Of a stretch of 64,000 nucleotides of DNA, positions 12,640 through 24,956 are shown in pieces. The notes beneath the pieces were generated by a model, which was given only the letters and a program-made list of their open reading frames with translations, was not told where the DNA came from and ran no database searches. Within the stretch, counting starts at the first letter, position 1. Each line of letters starts with the position of its first letter. The stretch comes from Cryptomeria japonica (lineage: Eukaryota > Streptophyta > Pinopsida > Cupressales > Cupressaceae), in the NCBI RefSeq assembly GCF_030272615.1, contig NC_081409.1, positions 205,651,364-205,715,363 on the forward strand, read 5' to 3'. A program made the position numbers and the translations under genes.

Positions 12640-13422
12640 TATTCATTATTGATTATTGCTTGTAGGTTGTGTTAGACTAAGCATCAAAGATTAGGGTTGA
12701 TTCGATCGGCATATATGTCCTTGATTTTTCCATGGTTGTTAGTATTTTTCATTATCTTTCCATTGAGGTTGACTCCATTAGGGTAGGCTCCCCTCATGTG
12801 GACCCCATGGTGCTTTTCATGGGTTGGAACTTGTGGGGATGGAATTGGCACTAGAGGTGGTATCCACTAATTAGCCCAAGGGTTTGGTGCCCAAATTGAA
12901 TTTTCTCTAGGACCATATTACCCTTGGTAAGAATTGTAACTAGGACCAGCTATCTTTGGCCTAATTTTTTTTAGTATTCTTCAACTACAAGGGGCCCTTT
13001 TTAGATGGTTTATTTTCTCTAGAAGGAGGTTACATCCACTAGTTGCATGTTCCTTCTCACATATTTGGCATAAATCTACCTAGTTCAAAGGACATTGTCT
13101 TGTTGGGTGTTTCTCTTTGTATTTTAGATGGTAGATGGACAATGACTCTATTTTTATTTTATTTGATTGAGTGCTGAGATGAAGAAGGATATCAATTTTT
13201 AAATTAGCTAACTCCATCAACTTGGCAACATCATTTGAGATATTTTTTTCCTTTTCTTGAATTTCTACTTCCAAGTCTTGTATGAGAGTAATTTTACCTA
13301 TATTATCTCCACAAAGGTTTCCTCCTCTCCCAATCATATTTAATTCCTCTCTAAAGTCATCATCAATCTCTCTAAAAAAGATAGTTTTTTGGATTTCCTT
13401 ATCCAACCCATTTTCACACCTT
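12640..13422 (-). pseudogene. Gypsy gag C-terminal remnant
   Basis: A coiled-coil-like frame (13080-13436: LEVEIQEKEKNISNDVAKLMELANLKIDIL) leads into cysteine/histidine blocks: KHPTRQCPL and, after a stop, CQICEKEHATSGC, resembling paired gag zinc knuckles with the first one decayed. A Trp/Pro-rich tail (SIWAPNPWANWWIPPLVPIP) follows at about 12820-12900. Order and composition fit the gag end of a plant gypsy element. Several stops make it inactive. Confidence 0.5.
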
Positions 13423-13880
13423 CTATGGAAAAACAAATATCAATCTGCATATTCCTCTAAATTTTCATCCTCCATCTATTTTATCCTAAAAATATCATCT
13501 TTACTATCTTTGATGTGACAATAATATTGGTATTTGTCCAAGAAGGTAGTTTCCATTTCATTCCATCTAGTTATAGAATTTGCATTTAATCCTATGAACC
13601 AACGTAGAGTTGATTATTTTAAGGTTGATGAAAATAATTTTAACTTAAGGTTATGGAAAAACAAATATCAATCTGCATATTCCTCTAAACTTTCATCCTC
13701 CATCTATTTTATCCTAAAAAGATCATCTTTACTATCTTTGATGTGACAATAATATTGGTATTTGTCCAAGAAGATAGTTTCCATTTCATTCCATGTAGTT
13801 ATAGAATTTGCGTTTAATCCTATGAACCAACGTAGAGTTGATTATTTTAAGGTTGATGAAAATAATTTTAACTTTAGGTT
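13423..13880. repeat. 229-bp tandem duplication inside the gypsy gag remnant
   Basis: Two near-identical copies, each starting TATGGAAAAACAAATATCAA (13423 and 13652), with a third start at 13880 that diverges at once. Only a few base differences separate the copies (for example 'aaatttt'/'aaacttt', 'gaaggtag'/'gaagatag'). A simple local duplication after the element decayed. Confidence 0.9.
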
Positions 13881-14632
13881 ATGAGTCCATAATCATAAGT
13901 TTGGCTCAAAATTTAAATTCAAACAAAAATTGGCCAGGATCTTTTTATGTTTTCCCATGAAATGTAGGTAAAACGGAAGGGGAATTTTTTTATAGGTGGC
14001 TCATTTCTTTGAAGATTCAAAGTTATAGGGTATGAAAAGATTTGATTTGAAAATTCTTCTTTTGCTCTATCTACCATATTTTAAGATGGTGGAAGATTTT
14101 GATAGTGAAGATGATGAACTTTGAGACTGATTTTCTTCATATATGTTTTTCATAATCTTCTAATAAATCATTCAAGTAGATTAGATTACAAATAGTAAGG
14201 CTTGAGTTTTCTTTTAAAGCCAAGTCTTCTTTAATAATGACATCAAAAATAATAAGGGGTTGATGTAAGCATCACAATCCCTTTTCATTTAATCATTTAT
14301 TGATTTGGGGTGTCTAAAGAGATTTATGATAAGAACAATCTAGGAATGTCTCATGATGATTCTTAAAGACTTGTTTTGGTTTTGAAATCTAACCTATGGT
14401 AAAGAATTTAAACCCTACCTTATTTCCTACCTAATTACATTATTCTTTATAAATAATAAGCTCCAAAACTAACATGTTTTGTAAGAGCCAATTCGTTTTT
14501 GTCTGTCTAACTTAAAGAAATGATAAAAAGAATTGATGCACAGGAAATATATACACTAGTCACACTTGCAGAAAATAAATCCATGCTAAGAAAACCCTTT
14601 TCAATAAAATCAATCTAATCTAAATCACATTT
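13881..14632 (-). other. Gypsy 5' gag/leader remnant
   Basis: No intact frame. It lies between the gag remnant and the candidate 5' LTR of the minus-strand gypsy element, so it is most likely its leader and N-terminal gag. No convincing PBS is visible next to 14632. Confidence 0.35.
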
Positions 14633-15370
14633 TAGTAAAGGAAACTAATCTAATAGATTCCATAGTTCAACACCTATTAATAGATTTTCATATTTGAATG
14701 ATTTCTATAGATAATTAAATGAAAAAGAAAGCATGAAGATCCTATGCAAATTAACATTAATTGTTATCATAACCAATTAACATCCACTAGAAATAAAAAG
14801 TCAAGAACTAAGAAACAACTATTAATGTTTACAACTACGAATCAAAATAGAACAAAAAAAAAACCAGATCAAGATAATAACTATACATCACCTCCTCTAA
14901 TTGGGTAGGTCCTACTCTTCTTTGGAAGGGATTTGGAACACGAACTATCAAGGATCTTATCACTTTATTTTCATCATATTGATGCTAGAAGGAAGCAAAA
15001 TACAAGATTGCAAATAGATCTTTAAAGGAAAAGATAACTAATTCACAAAAAATTTCACTCCCACTAATGGAAGAGTGATCTGAATATATATTTGTCCTTA
15101 TCTTATATAGAACTAAAAATAAACAACTAGCTAAACCAAAACTTTTAGTTAAATTGAAAGTCATGGTTACAATCAATGAGTTGAAAGGAGACAAATATGG
15201 AATAATTTATAGATGAGGTAAAGAATACCAATAATTCTAATGGAACAAGAAGTTCCATAATGGATAAGAACGATTCAAAAATTTGGTGAGTAGTGTGAGA
15301 TAAGGGTGAAACTAAAGGTGTCATGAGCTAACCAATTTCAAAACTAAAGTGTCTAATACAGTAGTACTAT
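14633..15370 (-). mobile_element. Candidate 5' LTR of decayed gypsy element
   Basis: Direct-orientation partner of 7064-7790 (see there). It lies upstream of gag on the minus strand. Divergence between the two copies is clearly high, so the insertion is old. Confidence 0.45.
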
Positions 15371-16147
15371 TTATAACATAAAGACATCTAATTTTGCAAA
15401 GGGAAAAGTCTCCTAAGTTGTTGATAGCCTATTTTTTTAAGGAAATGCACTCCTATATGAATTTTTTGAAAATAATATATGTATGCATAAATAAAAGGAA
15501 CAATTGCATCAATAAAATAACAGCCATGTATAAGTGTAATTTTTCACATTGATTAACTATTAAGTTCTCTATGGAACAAAATATACTTATCAACTATAAT
15601 CTTAGTGTCAATTGCCTTAAAATAGTTTTAAACCATTTTTGAAATATGAAATTAAAAGATCTAATTTTATGCTCATGAATTTGCCTTTGATTTATTGTGT
15701 ATGCTTAGTCGTTGCTTGTGTGTGTGTTATCATTTTTGTATTTATCATGATCTTTGCATCATAGTGCCACAATGACATAATTATCTTCTATATCATACTA
15801 TTATAAGGCATATGTTTGCATTTCACCCTTTTGATCATGTACTTGGCACATTTGCACACCAGTTTCTTATACTTTGGTGAATATTGTCAAGTACAATATC
15901 AAATCTAGGTTGCTTATACCATTGCAACATGATGATCACTGATCTTCTCTCTCCATCTATTTCGAGAGCACATATGTGTAATTCAAACACACATATCCTC
16001 TTGAGGCAACATACCTAACTCCCATCCTTCCAAGTGACTAGGGCATCATGCCACTAGTCTTTATCCCTTGGTTGCCCATTATGTTTTATTATTCATTGAA
16101 ATGGTGTTACTTCTCTTACTCAAAACATCATCTCAAAGAGGGGAAAA
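15371..16147. other. Non-coding; purine tract at its end
   Basis: No coding signature. It ends in a purine-rich run (CAAAGAGGGGAAAA, 16134-16147) directly followed by TGTAAACATC, a layout typical of a polypurine tract and 3' LTR start on the plus strand. Confidence 0.35.
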
Positions 16148-18030
16148 TGTAAACATCTAAAATTTTCCATCCCTGCCATATGCAATTTTACCCTATCTTA
16201 AGCCATTAATTAAATAAATATTTATTATTAATTAATTAATTTCAATATTTACCCCATTCTATCCTAACTTTTAATTTAATAAATATTTATATTTAGTTAA
16301 TTAATTTCATAATTCCCCTTTATCTCTTTATCCTTGTCCATTGAATCCAAACCCTTGAAATTGTACACATGGATCACAAGCTATAATTGTCATCATGGAA
16401 AAGTGTCCATTTCACATGTTTAAATAAGCTTAGTCTAGATTCATTGAACCTAGACCCTTCTCAAACTTCAATCTAACTTTTTATCCTATCCATTCATTTC
16501 AAACTACACTTCTTAATCCTAGCCAATAACATAATGATGTTTCGCTTATCCATCTCTGAACCTAATCCTTGTTCCTCATGTGACAGTTTTCACATGACTA
16601 AATAGTTGATCCTAACCCCAATCCTCATTCAATTCTAGTCATCTATAATCAATCTATCCAAGCACTTGATTTTTCCTCTTGGAAGTTGTATAAAATAGAG
16701 CCCTCTCACCCCATTTGGAAATCTTGCTTCATCATGCTCCTAGATTTATGAGCAACCACATCTAGTCTATCAACATCAAAGCATTTTTTTTTATTTTTGT
16801 TAGTTTTATTTGTATTTGGTTTGATTTATTATAGTTTATATGTATAAATTTCATTCATGTCATTTGCATGAAATACAAACATGATTCTTTCTTTCAAATT
16901 GCTAAAGTTATGACCCAAGGCTAGAACCTATCCCTTTAATCATGTCAATTGAATTATTAGTAAAACTAGAACATCTCACCTTAGGAAAACACCACATGGG
17001 AAACACACATAACTACCTTGATACACCAACACCAATTGTGAACTATTGAGATTGGTATATTATGGCATCCATAACTTACATGCTACTAGCTCTATGGACT
17101 ACATGCCATTGTTGTAAACCATCCATTCCTTTAGATTAGCTTACATCTGTTTCCTACATGCTACTAGATATATGGTTTGTATGAAACTAGAAAAAATCAT
17201 CAATTTTCTTTTACAATAGATTGGACATCCATTGCTTCCATGCCAATGAAAAATGCCTATCTAAATCCTATAAAATTGGGCAGCTCCTGACATTTTTCAT
17301 TTGCATGATAGTGGTGGTTTCTAATGTGTAGGTCTTGGCATCTAACAACCCACATGCTATTTGTGAAGTCTAACTAACCCTATGATATAGTTGAATACTT
17401 CTTTTGATAGAGAATTTTCCTTAAGTCTTTCCATATTGGAGAAATGATAAGATTATCTATAAGTGGGTTATAGGTTTTTTAGTTTAGTGATCACCTCAAG
17501 ATGAATGGAACAAACTATGTTAACAAAACAAATATCCTATACCTATGTCCTCATAGATTCCCTCACTCAACCCTAGTTGTGATGCCAAGAAGTCAACTCC
17601 TATAGTGATATCAATTTATTCATGTGATATTTGATAGTAACAAGAACTAGATCTAGCAAATTATTAGGACTTATACCATGGATGCTTAATTTAGTTATAT
17701 TACCTCAAAGGGATTTAGTAAACTATTCAGTTATCTTATAGGGTTAGGGTGAATTTAATCATACAGAAGTAACACATTCAATCTCTATAAGATGACCTCT
17801 ATCTAAACTCATACATAAACCCATGCAAACTCATAAGGAATCAAAGTCCATTCACTTCATTTAATCATTAGTTGGAAACACATCATTTAATAGACATATT
17901 TGAATGGACACATATATAATATTAAATAAAATTCCATTCCATAATGGTAATACTTACCCTTGTGATTGGTAAAGGCTTCCCTTAGGAACTCAATCCTAAG
18001 ATGAATACAGATCTAGGTGTGTATTAAAAT
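16148..18030 (+). mobile_element. LTR-like block with TATA box
   Basis: It begins TGTAAACATCTAAAATTTTCC after the purine tract. A TATA box (TATAAAATAG, 16689-16698) followed by a CT-rich start region fits an LTR promoter. The right border is uncertain: 'atttggcaccctcc' near 18030 could be a PBS, which would make this a 5' LTR instead. The gene-free interior has AT-rich palindromic runs (16200-16310). Confidence 0.35.
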
Positions 18031-18942
18031 TTGGCACCCTCCATATCAAATAAAAATACCCATTATTCACCTTGTTATGTTATATTAGCTTGATTTTACA
18101 TCATTATTAGATATTTCCTTAACTCTTTCATAACAATATTATGTATATTTTAGTCTTAGACTGAAGAATGTGTAACAACTCCATACTTCAAAATTATCTC
18201 TTGAACCTTCCTAAATGGACTTGATGTTATAGCAGCCCAAGGAATTCTTACATATGCACTTCCAAATGGGATCAAAGTCATACATAATTTTACTTAATTA
18301 ATCACACATAATAATAGGTAGGAAAACATAATTAAGCTCATATTTTAGCAACTTGTACACATTTCCTTTTAGAAATATTGATATCTTGAATTAAACTCTA
18401 CCCATATTATTCATAATCCAACATGAGCATCCACAAATCTCTTATAGGTATATTTAAAGGACATAAAACTTGTAATTATAAACTTGTTTTTATTATAATT
18501 AATGCATGAATCCTACTCAATGAAGTTGACAACACTATATCTATTGGACCAACATATGGATATATAAATCTAATAATAATACTAATAGTACTCTTAATCC
18601 TTTAATTTAATTTACCCTAAGGTGCAACCCCATTTTCTTATAATATTTTACTTCACAGATTGGATAATTTATTCATACTTGATGTTTATATTAAATATGA
18701 ATTTAATGGTAAACAATAGGGTATCAAGAGATGCTTCATAGTATGATTAAATAGGGGTAATCTCTTAACTCAACCTCAACAACACTATAAATTTATATGG
18801 TAGTTATATTCTATTCAGTATGCATTCATATTGTATGGTTCATTACAATTGCAATATCCTTCCTTTTTTTACATGATAATTCCAATTTCAAGGTTCGTAT
18901 ATTTAGGAGCTTAATAGACAACATGTAGTCATATCAAGCCTT
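18031..18942. other. No recognisable feature
   Basis: AT-rich, non-coding. It ends at the target site GCCTT (18938-18942) of the next element. Confidence 0.4.
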
Positions 18943-19826
18943 TGTTGGAAACTTGAGCTATGTTGAGTTGTGTTGTCATTGATGTTGACCTAACTGGGAT
19001 TGTCATTGATGTCACTATGTGTTGTAGATCATTCAGAAGTGAGTGTTTTGATGTTGTTGTGTGGTTTGGTGGTGATGTTGAGGTATTTTCAGAAGGTTGG
19101 TGTAGCGGAAGTTTCAATATATAGGAAATAATATTTATGTGTAGGAAAGAGTATTTAATGTCCTAGTGGAAAAATGATTTGCATTCCTCCAATTTGTGAA
19201 GGTTATGGATTGCAGTTTTGGATATAATATTTATGATCTATGTATATTGCACTATCAAGTTTTTAGGTCGTTTATTGCTCATACGATGGAGTTGGTTGTT
19301 GTTATTTTTCACAATGAGGTGTCAATCAAAATTGGTATGGAGAATGCTTGGCAATTATTTGATATGCGGATTCAACTTTTGTGGCTTGGAGGACATGTCC
19401 ATTTGGTTTGTGCATCGTTCCATTTCAATTTTCTAGTGTGAGTTTGATTAGCCAATGAAGTTATGTTTCTCTATGTTCATTGTTGTTAGCTAGTTTGGTT
19501 TTCAACTAATTGAGGTGGCCTATCTTATCTATATCATGCTCTTTTAGTTCATATATGCATCAATGGTTGAGATTGGATATTGTTATGGGTCTCATTGTTG
19601 CCTGTGTAGATCCACAATATGTATTTTGCATTGGAGGATGTTTTGGGCTGACTAGTTAATGTGCTTTATTGTTTATCTACACATTTATTTTGATTCCGAC
19701 TTTGGAGGATGTGTTAGAATGTATGGATCATTAGAATAATTTTATAAGGATGTGTTGTTATGTGTTTGGGTCCTCTCTATCTCTTGGAGTGGACTACATT
19801 TGGTCTTATTTGTTCGGGTGGCATAA

Positions 19827-19863
<37 letters not shown>

Positions 19864-19993
19864 GTATGAGTTAAAGTATAGAATGCATGTGAATTTATGT
19901 GAAGTGCATGTGAGTGATATGCAAGAATATTTGGCACAAAAGATAGTTTAGAGCTTTGATGATCATATATTCAGGTTGACAATATTTTGAGAT
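18943..19993 (+). mobile_element. 5' LTR of outer copia element, left part
   Basis: Starts TGTTGGAAAC. It matches 29887-30975 of the 3' LTR base for base over long runs (such as 'gttgagttgtgttgtcattgatg', 'gtgtggtttggtggtgat'). An (AT)n run at about 19829-19860 is private to this copy. It is cut at 19993 by the nested element; the five bases GAGAT (19989-19993) are the nested element's target site. Confidence 0.9.
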
Positions 19994-20430
19994 TGTTGGT
20001 GTAAATTATTCCTCATAATTATACCTTACTTAAGTTGACTTAGCATAAAGCATTTCATATTAGGTTGGATATGAGACACTTAGGGAAGTGTGCACACATG
20101 GATGGTGTATGTAGGAGAAATTCCACCTTTTGTGGTCTTATCTTGTTGTTACATTCCACATTTGGTGGGTGATCCTCCTCTTGTGGAATATTTTATTATT
20201 TCTCCTACTTATCTGTGTTTCTCATTGAGCCAAATGTCATGATTGTGTGCTCACATATCTATATGGCATTGCCTTTATAAGCAGGCTCATCTACATTGTA
20301 TGTAATTTTTGATGATCTCGTTCATCAATATTTTGCATATTAATTAGAATATAGATTGTTCTTATCAATATTTTTGTCTCTCTTATTGTGCTATTCAATG
20401 TGCTCTAGATCTTGGTCATTTTCAACAAAT
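19994..20430 (+). mobile_element. 5' LTR of nested element
   Basis: Pairs with 24502-24951 and with 31762-32194. A small deletion at its 3' end removes the last LTR bases and most of the PBS: the copy at 32185-32206 reads 'ttcttata' then TGGTATCAGAGCC, while here only 'aagagccatt' remains. Confidence 0.85.
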
Positions 20431-22185
20431 AAGAGCCATTAGGGCTTTCATCGAGTAGTCTTTTTGGAGAGCTTTTTGAGCATTCTATTTTTAGATACGA
20501 GGAGTTGCGCATTTTGGGGGAATCCTATGGTGATTTCGACCTCACCATTGTGTCTGAGAGGCCATTTCCATGAATTTTGAGTATAAATTTTCCTAGTTTT
20601 GGTTTAAATTGCTTTCGAGGCAAAAGAAAAAATTGCAGGCAGGCCATATAACCTCCCTGCTCGACAGTACGCTTTAAAAAAAAATAATTATTTTTTGTGA
20701 TTTTATTTTAATTTTCATATTATTTAAATCGCAATTTTTTAATTTAAATATTGTAAAGTTTTTATTTATTAATTTTTTTTAAAAAAATTATATTTTACGA
20801 GGCGTTTTTTCCACCCCCCATCACCATACGCTGCATTTTTTTTTTTAAGGAATTGTCCATTTTTTCCAGTCAGTTCCTATCCACCCACCGAATGCCAGAT
20901 TTCTCCACCCACTTGAATGATGCCCTTCCTTTTTTGGCAACTTGTCTGCTCCCGACCCTTGCAACACTCCCTGTCGGGCTCCCACCTTTGGCCACTACCC
21001 CCCGTCGAGCTCCTGCCTTCAACCGCCACTCCACTGATAAGACCACCACAACCACTATTTCTCTAACACCACGCAAATGAGGCACACATGGAAACCATTA
21101 ATTGTGCCATTCTATGTACATTGCCACATCCTTTGTCGTACATGCACAGTCAGTGCCACATCATCGACGTGTCAAATCCGTACTGTGCCAAGCAAGGTGA
21201 CACATTAGCATACGGATTTTGAAACAATAGCCTGTATATTCAGTGTACATATCTTATTCATCGGCCATGTCACTCTACCTTACTGCCATGTCATCGTACA
21301 ATCTGCCTAATCAGCCAATCTAGTCAGCTTGCCACATGTCAGCCCAGTCAGCACCACGTTAGATTTCCATACTATATGAACAGTCATGCAAGGGTGTGAT
21401 CTTTTCTTAACGACCAAACGGGTGTCAAATTTGATCATTTAAAATGCCGACATTAGCATTGCATCAACATTTAAAAAAAAAATTCAGCCCCCTCTAATTG
21501 AACTATTTGGTTTTGTAGCCAAACTTTGGAGGCCCATAACTTACTCATTTTAGCTCCTTTTTTCGTGCAATGTTTTGGGCTATTTTTTTGTCCTCTTCAT
21601 AGTGGTGGTGGATTTTTTAAATTTTGATGGACATATTTTTCACAATTTTCCATTTTTCATGACTGTACCCGTCCAATCCTCAATTGTGCAACTTTAGAGG
21701 CTTCATTCGGGCTCATATGACCTCCATTTTAGGTGTCATTTTTTTGAAAGTGCATGATTTTTTGTTCACTTTCATGTGGTGCTATCTATTTTTTACCATT
21801 TTGAGTAGAAATTGATTTTTCAATATTTGGTCATTTTTGGCCTATTTGGTTCTTGTATTTTGCTTGGATCTCAGTTTAGATCATTTGCAGTATTTGTTGA
21901 AGTCTCTTTTAGCCTATTTGAGGTAGTTGTAAATTTGAAATCAGAAGTCCACCTTACCATTTTTTGCAAGCGGCCTATTATACACGCACTAAGTATAAAG
22001 TGTCAAATCATAATTTTGGGGGGTTTGTTTTAATTGAATAATTTGGGGGGGGGGGGTGTCTTGTGTGATTTTGCCTCTCTCTATTTTGTGTTTTTTCATT
22101 TTGGTGCTATGGGTTCTCCTAAATTTCCACTTTTAACACCACATAATTAGGCATCATGAAAAATTAAAGCATGGAGTAAGTTAAT
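20431..22185 (+). other. Leader of nested element, non-coding
   Basis: 1.75 kb between the LTR and gag with no conserved frame. Its first part matches 32207-33300 of the second copy ('gcattttgggggaatcctatgg' against 'gcattttgggggcatcttatga'). A GC-richer pocket near 20860-21080 gives chance Pro/Thr-rich frames on both strands; I do not consider them genes. Confidence 0.6.
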
Positions 22186-23030
22186 GGAAAATGACTCATT
22201 CGTTATGTAAATGGAACAATAACAACACCACATTATCCTAAGGCTGATCCTAATGCTCAAGTTGAATGACTCGCTAAAAATTCTATGGCACTTGGAATTT
22301 TGAGAAAGTATATATCAGATGACCTCATTTTTCATATTGAGAAATGTACTACAGTTAAAGAGGCTTGGGATATTTATGATTAATTGTATGGTCAAGTCGA
22401 TGAGATTAAGGGCTACAAGCTTGATGGTGAACTCACAAAACTAGATCCCAAGGATTTTGATACAATCCTAGATTATGTCACGAACGTAAATGAGCTAAGA
22501 GCAAAGCTTAAGTATTGTGGCATTGGCAAAAAGGATGCTCGATTGGTTTACAACTTGTTGGACAAGCTTCCATCAGAGTATGCAACCTTTTGTTTTTAGC
22601 TTTCACACCCATCGGTTGGCTCAAGGTGCCTCGTACACTTCACCATCATTTTATGCATTCACGAAGATGTTGATTCTTGAGCAATCTAAGTTGACTAAGA
22701 TGAGGATTCTAAAATATTCAAAGTCATAATATTTGGTGGCTAATCATGTGAATCAAAGCAATCAAGGAAAAGGAAAGAGCCAAAAGCAACCTAAGTCATA
22801 GACAGAACAAGATGGAGCAAAATCATCCTCTCCACAACAAGGTGATTTTACATCCTCACCTAAGAGGAAATCATATAAGGAAAATATTTTTCTGTGCATA
22901 TTGCAAGAATTTGGGACATGATGAACAACATTGTTACAAGAAGGATATTGATGAATTGAAACATCTTCTTGAGAAGAATAAAATCAATTTGCCTTCTAGA
23001 ATGTCTACATCAGCTTCCTCTTCCAAATAA
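22186..23030 (+). pseudogene. Copia-type gag of nested element
   Basis: Several frames together give gag: LGILRKYISDDLIFHIEK, EAWDIYD then a stop, LYGQVDEIKGYKLDGELTKL, DFDTILDYVTNVNELRAKL and LVYNLLDKLPSEYATF (about 22290-22590). A CCHC knuckle CAYCKNLGHDEQHC (C-x2-C-x4-H-x4-C, 22893-22934) and a Lys/Gln-rich basic stretch complete it. The protein would form the capsid and bind RNA. In-frame stops at about 22270 and 22382 and a frame change near 22590 make it inactive here. The copies at 34486-35345 (minus) and 35346-37330 are 85-90% alike by eye. Confidence 0.8.
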
Positions 23031-23400
23031 AAAGATAAAGGGAAGGACAACACTTTTGATTCAAAAGGAAAGGGACAAGCTCTTTGTGCTACTACAAGTC
23101 ATGATTCAAGGAGATGGCTTCTAGATTTAGGAGCTTCTCATCATATGGCATCTTAACAGTCTATGTTCTCTTCATTTGAGTCTTGCACCATGCCACAAAT
23201 TTTCATGGGCAATCATACCTATATATTAATGTGATTGGGAAAGTGTATACTCCACTTGACAAACAATCTTCTTTCCATCGATCAAATCACACATGGCGCA
23301 ACAAGAAAAATTATGGAGTTCACAGCTGATTCAGTTATCATTAGAGACTTGGAGAGCAGAGCCATCATTGCAACTAGGGTGGTGGATCATACATCTCGGT
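23031..23400 (+). pseudogene. Copia retropepsin of nested element, active site mutated
   Basis: The block SRRWLLDLGASHHMAS (about 23100-23155) corresponds to the copia protease motif W-(I/L)-D-S-G-A-(S/T)-x-H-M. The catalytic D-S-G is D-L-G here (codon 23126-23128). A stop follows HMAS. The second part (LTNNLLSIDQITHGATRKIMEF, from 23250) is open and continues into the acidic ORF. The equivalent block at 37400-37740 keeps D-S-G. Confidence 0.75.
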
Positions 23401-24128
23401 TGTACTCATTTTCACATTTTGGTCCTATTGATGAGGTTGATTCTTCATATGTTGATCACACTTCTTGTGATGATTCAGATATCAAGGAGAACTTTGGGTA
23501 CTTGAACTTGGGGATTCTCACATGTGAAACTATTATTGAACCTTACATTTCATCTCCTCTTATTGATATCACATCACCTATTGCACTTGATGATGCAGAT
23601 ATAGCAACAGTTTTGTCTTCTTGTGATTCAGTGCAACAGGATATTCCTTATCTTCCAACTTCAATTCCTTGGGATGACTACTTGACAAACATTACAAGTT
23701 TGTTTGTGGAGACCTACATCATAGATTTGGGAGACATCATTGATGATGTTCTTTTTGATGAAGATGACCCTTCTTCAATTGTTGCGAGGGAACACTTTGA
23801 CCCTCTTGTTTATTCTCTACATAATCATTCTTTCAAGGTTGACATGATTGTGGATTCTTATGTACAACATTTGGAGGAGGTCTCTTTATCCTTAGAGGAG
23901 ACATGTGAGTCTTTGGATCGTGTTCTACATTCATCTCCACTAGATCTTGGATTGCCTTTTTCAGAAGTGTGGAGTAGTACACCTGATTTGGAGGGGGTAA
24001 CTTTCAATATCCACATGGGGACAAGAGTAGTTTTTAGAGACTCCACACATCTTGAGTTTTTTTCCTTCATCTTCCCTTCATTATTGGGGAGACTTGATGG
24101 ATATACCTTTGGATTTGTTTCTTCCTAA
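23235..24128 (+). CDS. Protease tail fused to acidic domain of unknown function
   Basis: A 297-residue open frame, the longest in the window. Residues about 1-60 are the copia protease C-terminus (NNLLSI...RLYSFSHFG). Where the GAG-pre-integrase should follow there is instead about 230 residues rich in Asp, Glu, Ser and Leu, with blocks DIIDDVLFDEDDPSSIVARE, HFDPLVYSLHNHSF, DMIVDSYVQHLEEVSLSLEE and SPLDLGLPFS. I recognise no domain. The copy at 38014-38553 keeps these blocks with mainly conservative changes. Upstream protease lies in another frame, so here the polyprotein is already broken. Possible roles (capsid partner, chromatin or host-factor binding) are guesses. Confidence 0.65.
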   Translation: MGKCILHLTNNLLSIDQITHGATRKIMEFTADSVIIRDLESRAIIATRVVDHTSRLYSFSHFGPIDEVDSSYVDHTSCDDSDIKENFGYLNLGILTCETIIEPYISSPLIDITSPIALDDADIATVLSSCDSVQQDIPYLPTSIPWDDYLTNITSLFVETYIIDLGDIIDDVLFDEDDPSSIVAREHFDPLVYSLHNHSFKVDMIVDSYVQHLEEVSLSLEETCESLDRVLHSSPLDLGLPFSEVWSSTPDLEGVTFNIHMGTRVVFRDSTHLEFFSFIFPSLLGRLDGYTFGFVSS

Positions 24129-24501
24129 GGGGATGAACATTATTTGACGATTGTGGAGTAGTTTCTTCATTCTGTTTTGAGCTTCTACCATTGGTGCAAA
24201 TTCTACTTTGAGGGGGGCTACTTGGTCTCTCTTCTTCTCTCTTATGGGGGTGACTTGTTCCCCACATGGGGCTTTGTCCTTTTCATACTTCTTTGAGAGT
24301 TATTTTGTATATTTTTCATCTCTCTTCTAGGTGGGAGTTTTTTTCTATTTGGTTTTTCTCTCTTTCTCCATTTGTGAGAGATTGCATTGGTTTGTGTGCA
24401 TTTGCATTTGTACATGAGTACCTAACATGGCCTAGTAGCTGGGACCCATCTTGCATTGTTGACTTGAGTCTACATTCCCCCAAGTTACACTTACGAGGGG
24501 G
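24129..24501 (+). other. 3' untranslated part and polypurine tract
   Basis: Non-coding CT-rich tail shared with the copy at 38554-38615 ('gggctacttggtctctcttcttctctcttatg'). It ends in the purine tract ACGAGGGGG directly before the LTR. Confidence 0.6.
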
Positions 24502-24951
24502 TGTTGGTGTAAAATATTCCTCATAATTACACCTTAAGTTAACTTAGGGTAATACATTTCATAGTAGTTTGGATATGAGACACTTAGGGAAGTGTGCACA
24601 TAGGGATGATGTATGTAGGAGAAATTCTACCTTTTTTGGTCTTATCTTGTTGTTACATTCCACATTCGGTGGGTGATCCACCTCTTGTGGAATATTTTAT
24701 TATTTCTCCTACCTACCCCTACCTACCCTTGTTTCTCATTGAGACACATGTCACGATTGTATGCTCACACATCCATATGGCCTTGCCTTTATAAGCAGGC
24801 TCATCTACATTGTATGTAATTTTTGATGATCTATTTGATCGATATTTTGCATCTTGATTAGAATACAGTTAATTCTTATCAATCTTTTTGTCTCTCTTAT
24901 TGTGCTATTCAATGTGCTCTAGATCTTGGCTATTTTCAACAAATTCTTATA
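24502..24951 (+). mobile_element. 3' LTR of nested element
   Basis: 450 bp, TGTTGGTGTAAA to AAATTCTTATA, so it ends in TA rather than CA. TATA box CTTTATAAGC lies at about 24786-24795. The end is fixed by the target repeat GAAAT and by the copy at 32194, where the PBS starts right after TTCTTATA. Confidence 0.85.
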
Positions 24952-24956
24952 GAAAT

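Larger units (their letters stand above)
19994..24951 (+). mobile_element. Nested non-autonomous copia element (gag-PR-acidic domain)
   Basis: Inserted in the 5' LTR of the outer element, flanked by GAGAT (19989-19993) and GAAAT (24952-24956), one mismatch. LTRs 19994-20430 and 24502-24951 (about 440-450 bp) start TGTTGGTGTAAA and carry a CCTTTATAAGC TATA box. The interior holds a long leader, gag with a CCHC knuckle, a protease block and an acidic ORF. A purine tract (ACGAGGGGG) sits directly before the 3' LTR. There is no integrase, RT or RNase H and no room for them. The related copy at 31762-38615 has the same plan, so this is a family structure, not one deletion. Confidence 0.88.

Noticed and set aside
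20853-21085. Overlapping open frames on both strands in the leader of the nested element
   Set aside because: Local GC rise, biased low-complexity composition and no matching frame in the sister leader at 32208-33300.
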